6,881 nt of DNA from Chloroflexota bacterium (lineage in GTDB: Bacteria > Chloroflexota > Limnocylindria > Limnocylindrales > CSP1-4), in NCBI GenBank assembly GCA_021812735.1, contig JAKAMV010000565.1, positions 1 through 6,881 on the forward strand, written 5' to 3'. The notes beneath the pieces were generated by a model. The model did not search any database. It was not told the origin of the DNA and saw only the letters and a list, made by a program, of their open reading frames with translations. A program made the position numbers and the translations under genes. The first letter of the stretch is position 1, and the number at the start of each line of letters is the position of its first letter. Shown here piece by piece: positions 6,032 to 6,881 of the stretch.

Positions 6032-6672
6032 TGCGCGGCCTCGTCGCCGACCTTCCCAGCCCGCACCCGATGGGGCGACGGCTGCCCGCCGTGTACCAGG
6101 AGGAGGACCCGTTCACGATGCGCCTCACCGAGGCGCTCGACGAGGTCCTGGCGCCGATCATCTCGACGCTCGACAACCTGCCCGCCTACGTCGATCCGCG
6201 ACTGACTCCCGACGACTTCCTCGACTGGCTCGCGGGCTGGGTGGCGTTCGACCTCGACGAGGCCTGGGACGAGGCGCGCCGCCGGTCGGCCATCATCCGG
6301 GCGGTCGATCTCCTGCGGCGGCGCGGCACGGCGGCCGGGCTCGCCGATGAGGTTCGGCTGATGACGGGCGTGGATGTGGAGCTGGTGGAGAACGGCGGCA
6401 CCTCGTGGTCGCTCGATCCCATGAGCCCGATGGTCGGCTCCCCCGTCCCCACGCTGCTGGTCCGCGTCACCCCGAAGGACGCCTCGGCGATCGATGTCGA
6501 CCGACTCGATGCCATCGTCCGGGCTGCGAAGCCCGCCCACGTGCCGCACCGGATCGAGGTGGTGACGCCCGAGCCGGCCAGAAAGGCGAGGGCGAAGGCA
6601 GCACCCGCGGACGACGCTGAGGCACGGCCGCCCGATGCGGAGGCGGCGTCTGGAAGCGACCCGCCGGGCTGA
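6031..6672 (+). CDS. Tail protein I-like baseplate wedge protein (Afp12 family)
   Basis: The 213-residue product matches the phage tail protein I / Afp12 group, partner of the J-like protein in the wedge. Visible landmarks are RRLPAVYQEEDPF (16-28), RLTEALDEVLAPIISTLDNL (31-50), TPDDFLDWLAGWV (59-71), RRRSAIIRAVDLLRRRGTAAG (83-103), VRLMTGV (108-114) and the C-terminal strands TLLVRV (141-146) and HRIEVV (173-178). The last 35 residues (179-213) are Ala/Pro/Asp-rich with several Lys/Arg and look disordered, an extension beyond the conserved fold. I chose ATG 6031, which overlaps the previous stop as TGATG and has GAGG (6020-6023) seven bases upstream. GTG 6028 directly before it is possible and would add one residue. 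The gene closes the tightly packed part of the operon. Confidence 0.92.
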   Translation: MRGLVADLPSPHPMGRRLPAVYQEEDPFTMRLTEALDEVLAPIISTLDNLPAYVDPRLTPDDFLDWLAGWVAFDLDEAWDEARRRSAIIRAVDLLRRRGTAAGLADEVRLMTGVDVELVENGGTSWSLDPMSPMVGSPVPTLLVRVTPKDASAIDVDRLDAIVRAAKPAHVPHRIEVVTPEPARKARAKAAPADDAEARPPDAEAASGSDPPG

Positions 6673-6703
6673 TGCGGGGCTAACCGGCGGACGCATGTCC
6701 GTT
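6661..6703 (+). terminator. Inverted repeats after tail protein I; possible weak terminator
   Basis: Two stems can be drawn. CCGCCGG (6661-6667) pairs perfectly with CCGGCGG (6684-6690) around a 16-base loop that contains the stop codon. CGGAC (6688-6692) pairs with GTCCG (6697-6701) around GCAT, extendable by two G-U pairs. The stems share bases 6688-6690, so they exclude each other. Neither is followed by a T-run, so a classic intrinsic terminator is not supported. Hairpins without T-runs are known in high-GC actinobacteria, and such stems are also common by chance at this GC content. Confidence 0.25.
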
Positions 6704-6737
6704 CCGCGGCGGGCCCGAACGCGATGTCCGGCCGCGG
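6695..6737 (+). repeat. Short imperfect direct repeat in the gap before the zinc-ribbon gene
   Basis: ATGTCCGTTCCGCGG (6695-6709) is repeated as ATGTCCGGCCGCGG (6724-6737). The copies start 29 bases apart, just upstream of a promoter-like sequence. The arrangement resembles a tandem operator, but the repeats are GC-rich and short, so chance is a fair explanation. Confidence 0.25.
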
Positions 6738-6764
6738 TCGACAGCTCGCCCGGCAGCGTATGCT
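6738..6764 (+). promoter_or_regulatory. Weak candidate promoter for the zinc-ribbon gene
   Basis: TCGACA (6738-6743) matches five of six bases of TTGACA, and TATGCT (6759-6764) matches four of six of TATAAT, with a spacer of only 15 bases. It lies about 36 bases before the candidate start at 6801, in the only gap of more than 100 bases in the window. The match is modest; read-through from the baseplate operon is equally possible. Confidence 0.25.
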
Positions 6765-6785
6765 CGATAGTGGCCACGTGGACTC

Positions 6786-6792
6786 AGGGGAG
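6786..6792 (+). promoter_or_regulatory. Ribosome-binding site deciding the zinc-ribbon gene start
   Basis: AGGGGAG lies eight bases before TTG 6801 but only two bases before the in-frame GTG 6795. The spacing favours TTG 6801 as the start, giving the N-terminus MIVCGNCG. Confidence 0.55.
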
Positions 6793-6800
6793 CGGTGGAC

Positions 6801-6881
6801 TTGATCGTCTGCGGGAACTGTGGCGCGAAGAACGAGGACTCGGACGCCTTCTGCGGGAACTGCGGCCAGTTCCTGGAGTGG
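6801..6881 (+). CDS. Zinc-ribbon protein, N-terminal fragment (3' end outside window)
   Basis: Twenty-seven residues are visible before the window ends, in an open frame. They contain two C-x2-C knuckles written as CGNCG (Cys 4 and 7, Cys 18 and 21), spaced as in zinc-ribbon/double-zinc-ribbon N-terminal modules that bind one zinc ion, followed by QFLEW. The two knuckles are encoded by an identical 13-base stretch, TCTGCGGGAACTG, at 6808-6820 and 6850-6862. The start is taken as TTG 6801 because AGGGGAG is well placed for it; GTG 6795 would add two residues. From memory, actinobacterial eCIS loci often have a zinc-ribbon protein with a long C-terminal part directly after the tail protein I gene, but its role is not known to me. 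The remainder of the protein, and hence its function, cannot be judged here. The gap of about 125 bases before it sets it apart from the tightly coupled baseplate genes. Confidence 0.65.
   Translation, partial: MIVCGNCGAKNEDSDAFCGNCGQFLEW

Larger units (their letters stand above)
1..6672 (+). other. eCIS tube/baseplate operon segment
   Basis: All genes in this span lie on the plus strand. They are separated by at most 70 bases and several overlap at stop/start codons. The order tube, LysM hub, VgrG spike, gp25, J-like wedge, tail protein I corresponds to the Afp5/7/8/9/11/12 part of extracellular contractile injection systems. Neither T6SS membrane-complex genes nor phage capsid genes are present, which favours an eCIS over a T6SS or complete prophage. 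A defective phage tail (tailocin) is the main alternative and cannot be excluded without the flanks. Sheath, ATPase, tape measure and cargo genes are outside the window. Confidence 0.85.

Noticed and set aside
1..6672. Type VI secretion system or complete prophage
   Set aside because: No TssJ/L/M, capsid, terminase, lysis or integrase genes are seen. The LysM hub plus the 'putative baseplate assembly' and tail protein I pair is eCIS-like. The flanks are unseen, so this rejection is not absolute.

Overview
The window is a GC-rich stretch (about 70 % G+C judged by eye, strong G/C bias at third codon positions) carrying one run of plus-strand genes. These encode the tube/baseplate half of a contractile injection system (CIS). 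The order is: C-terminal end of a low-complexity protein, tail tube protein, LysM baseplate hub protein, VgrG-type spike, gp25-like sheath initiator, J-like baseplate wedge protein, tail protein I. This is the order seen in extracellular CIS (eCIS; Afp/PVC-like particles and the CIS of Streptomyces and other Actinomycetota). No T6SS membrane-complex gene (TssJ/L/M) and no phage head, lysis or integration gene is visible. The composition, GTG starts and gene order suggest an actinobacterium; Chloroflexota cannot be excluded from sequence alone.

Layout. Positions 1-675 hold the end of a Pro/Ala/Gly-rich, probably disordered protein whose start lies to the left. It contains recurring short (V/I)AR(S/T)-type and (V/L)QR motifs and ends in a charged helix. 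Positions 718-1152 encode a T4 gp19-like tube protein, 1157-1852 a LysM protein, 1858-3567 the VgrG-like spike, 3638-4036 the gp25 homologue, 4070-6031 the J-like baseplate protein and 6031-6672 tail protein I. Gaps inside the cluster are 70 bases or less, and several junctions overlap or nearly overlap (GTGA, TGATG), which suggests a single translationally coupled operon. After tail protein I comes a gap of about 125 bases with small inverted repeats, a short direct repeat and a weak promoter-like sequence. A zinc-ribbon protein then begins and runs off the right edge.

How the parts work together (from knowledge of the families). The tube protein stacks into the inner tube. The LysM protein and the VgrG-like trimer form the hub and spike at its tip. 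The gp25 homologue couples the baseplate to the first sheath ring. The J-like and tail-protein-I families form the baseplate wedges whose rearrangement triggers contraction. Sheath, main tube, AAA+ ATPase, tape measure, terminator cap and cargo genes are not in the window and presumably lie to either side.

The core is a recognised system, not a new one. The less ordinary points are a tiny ORF with its own ribosome-binding site between spike and gp25, where a PAAR tip gene might be expected; the motif-bearing disordered protein at the left edge; and the zinc-ribbon gene at the right edge.
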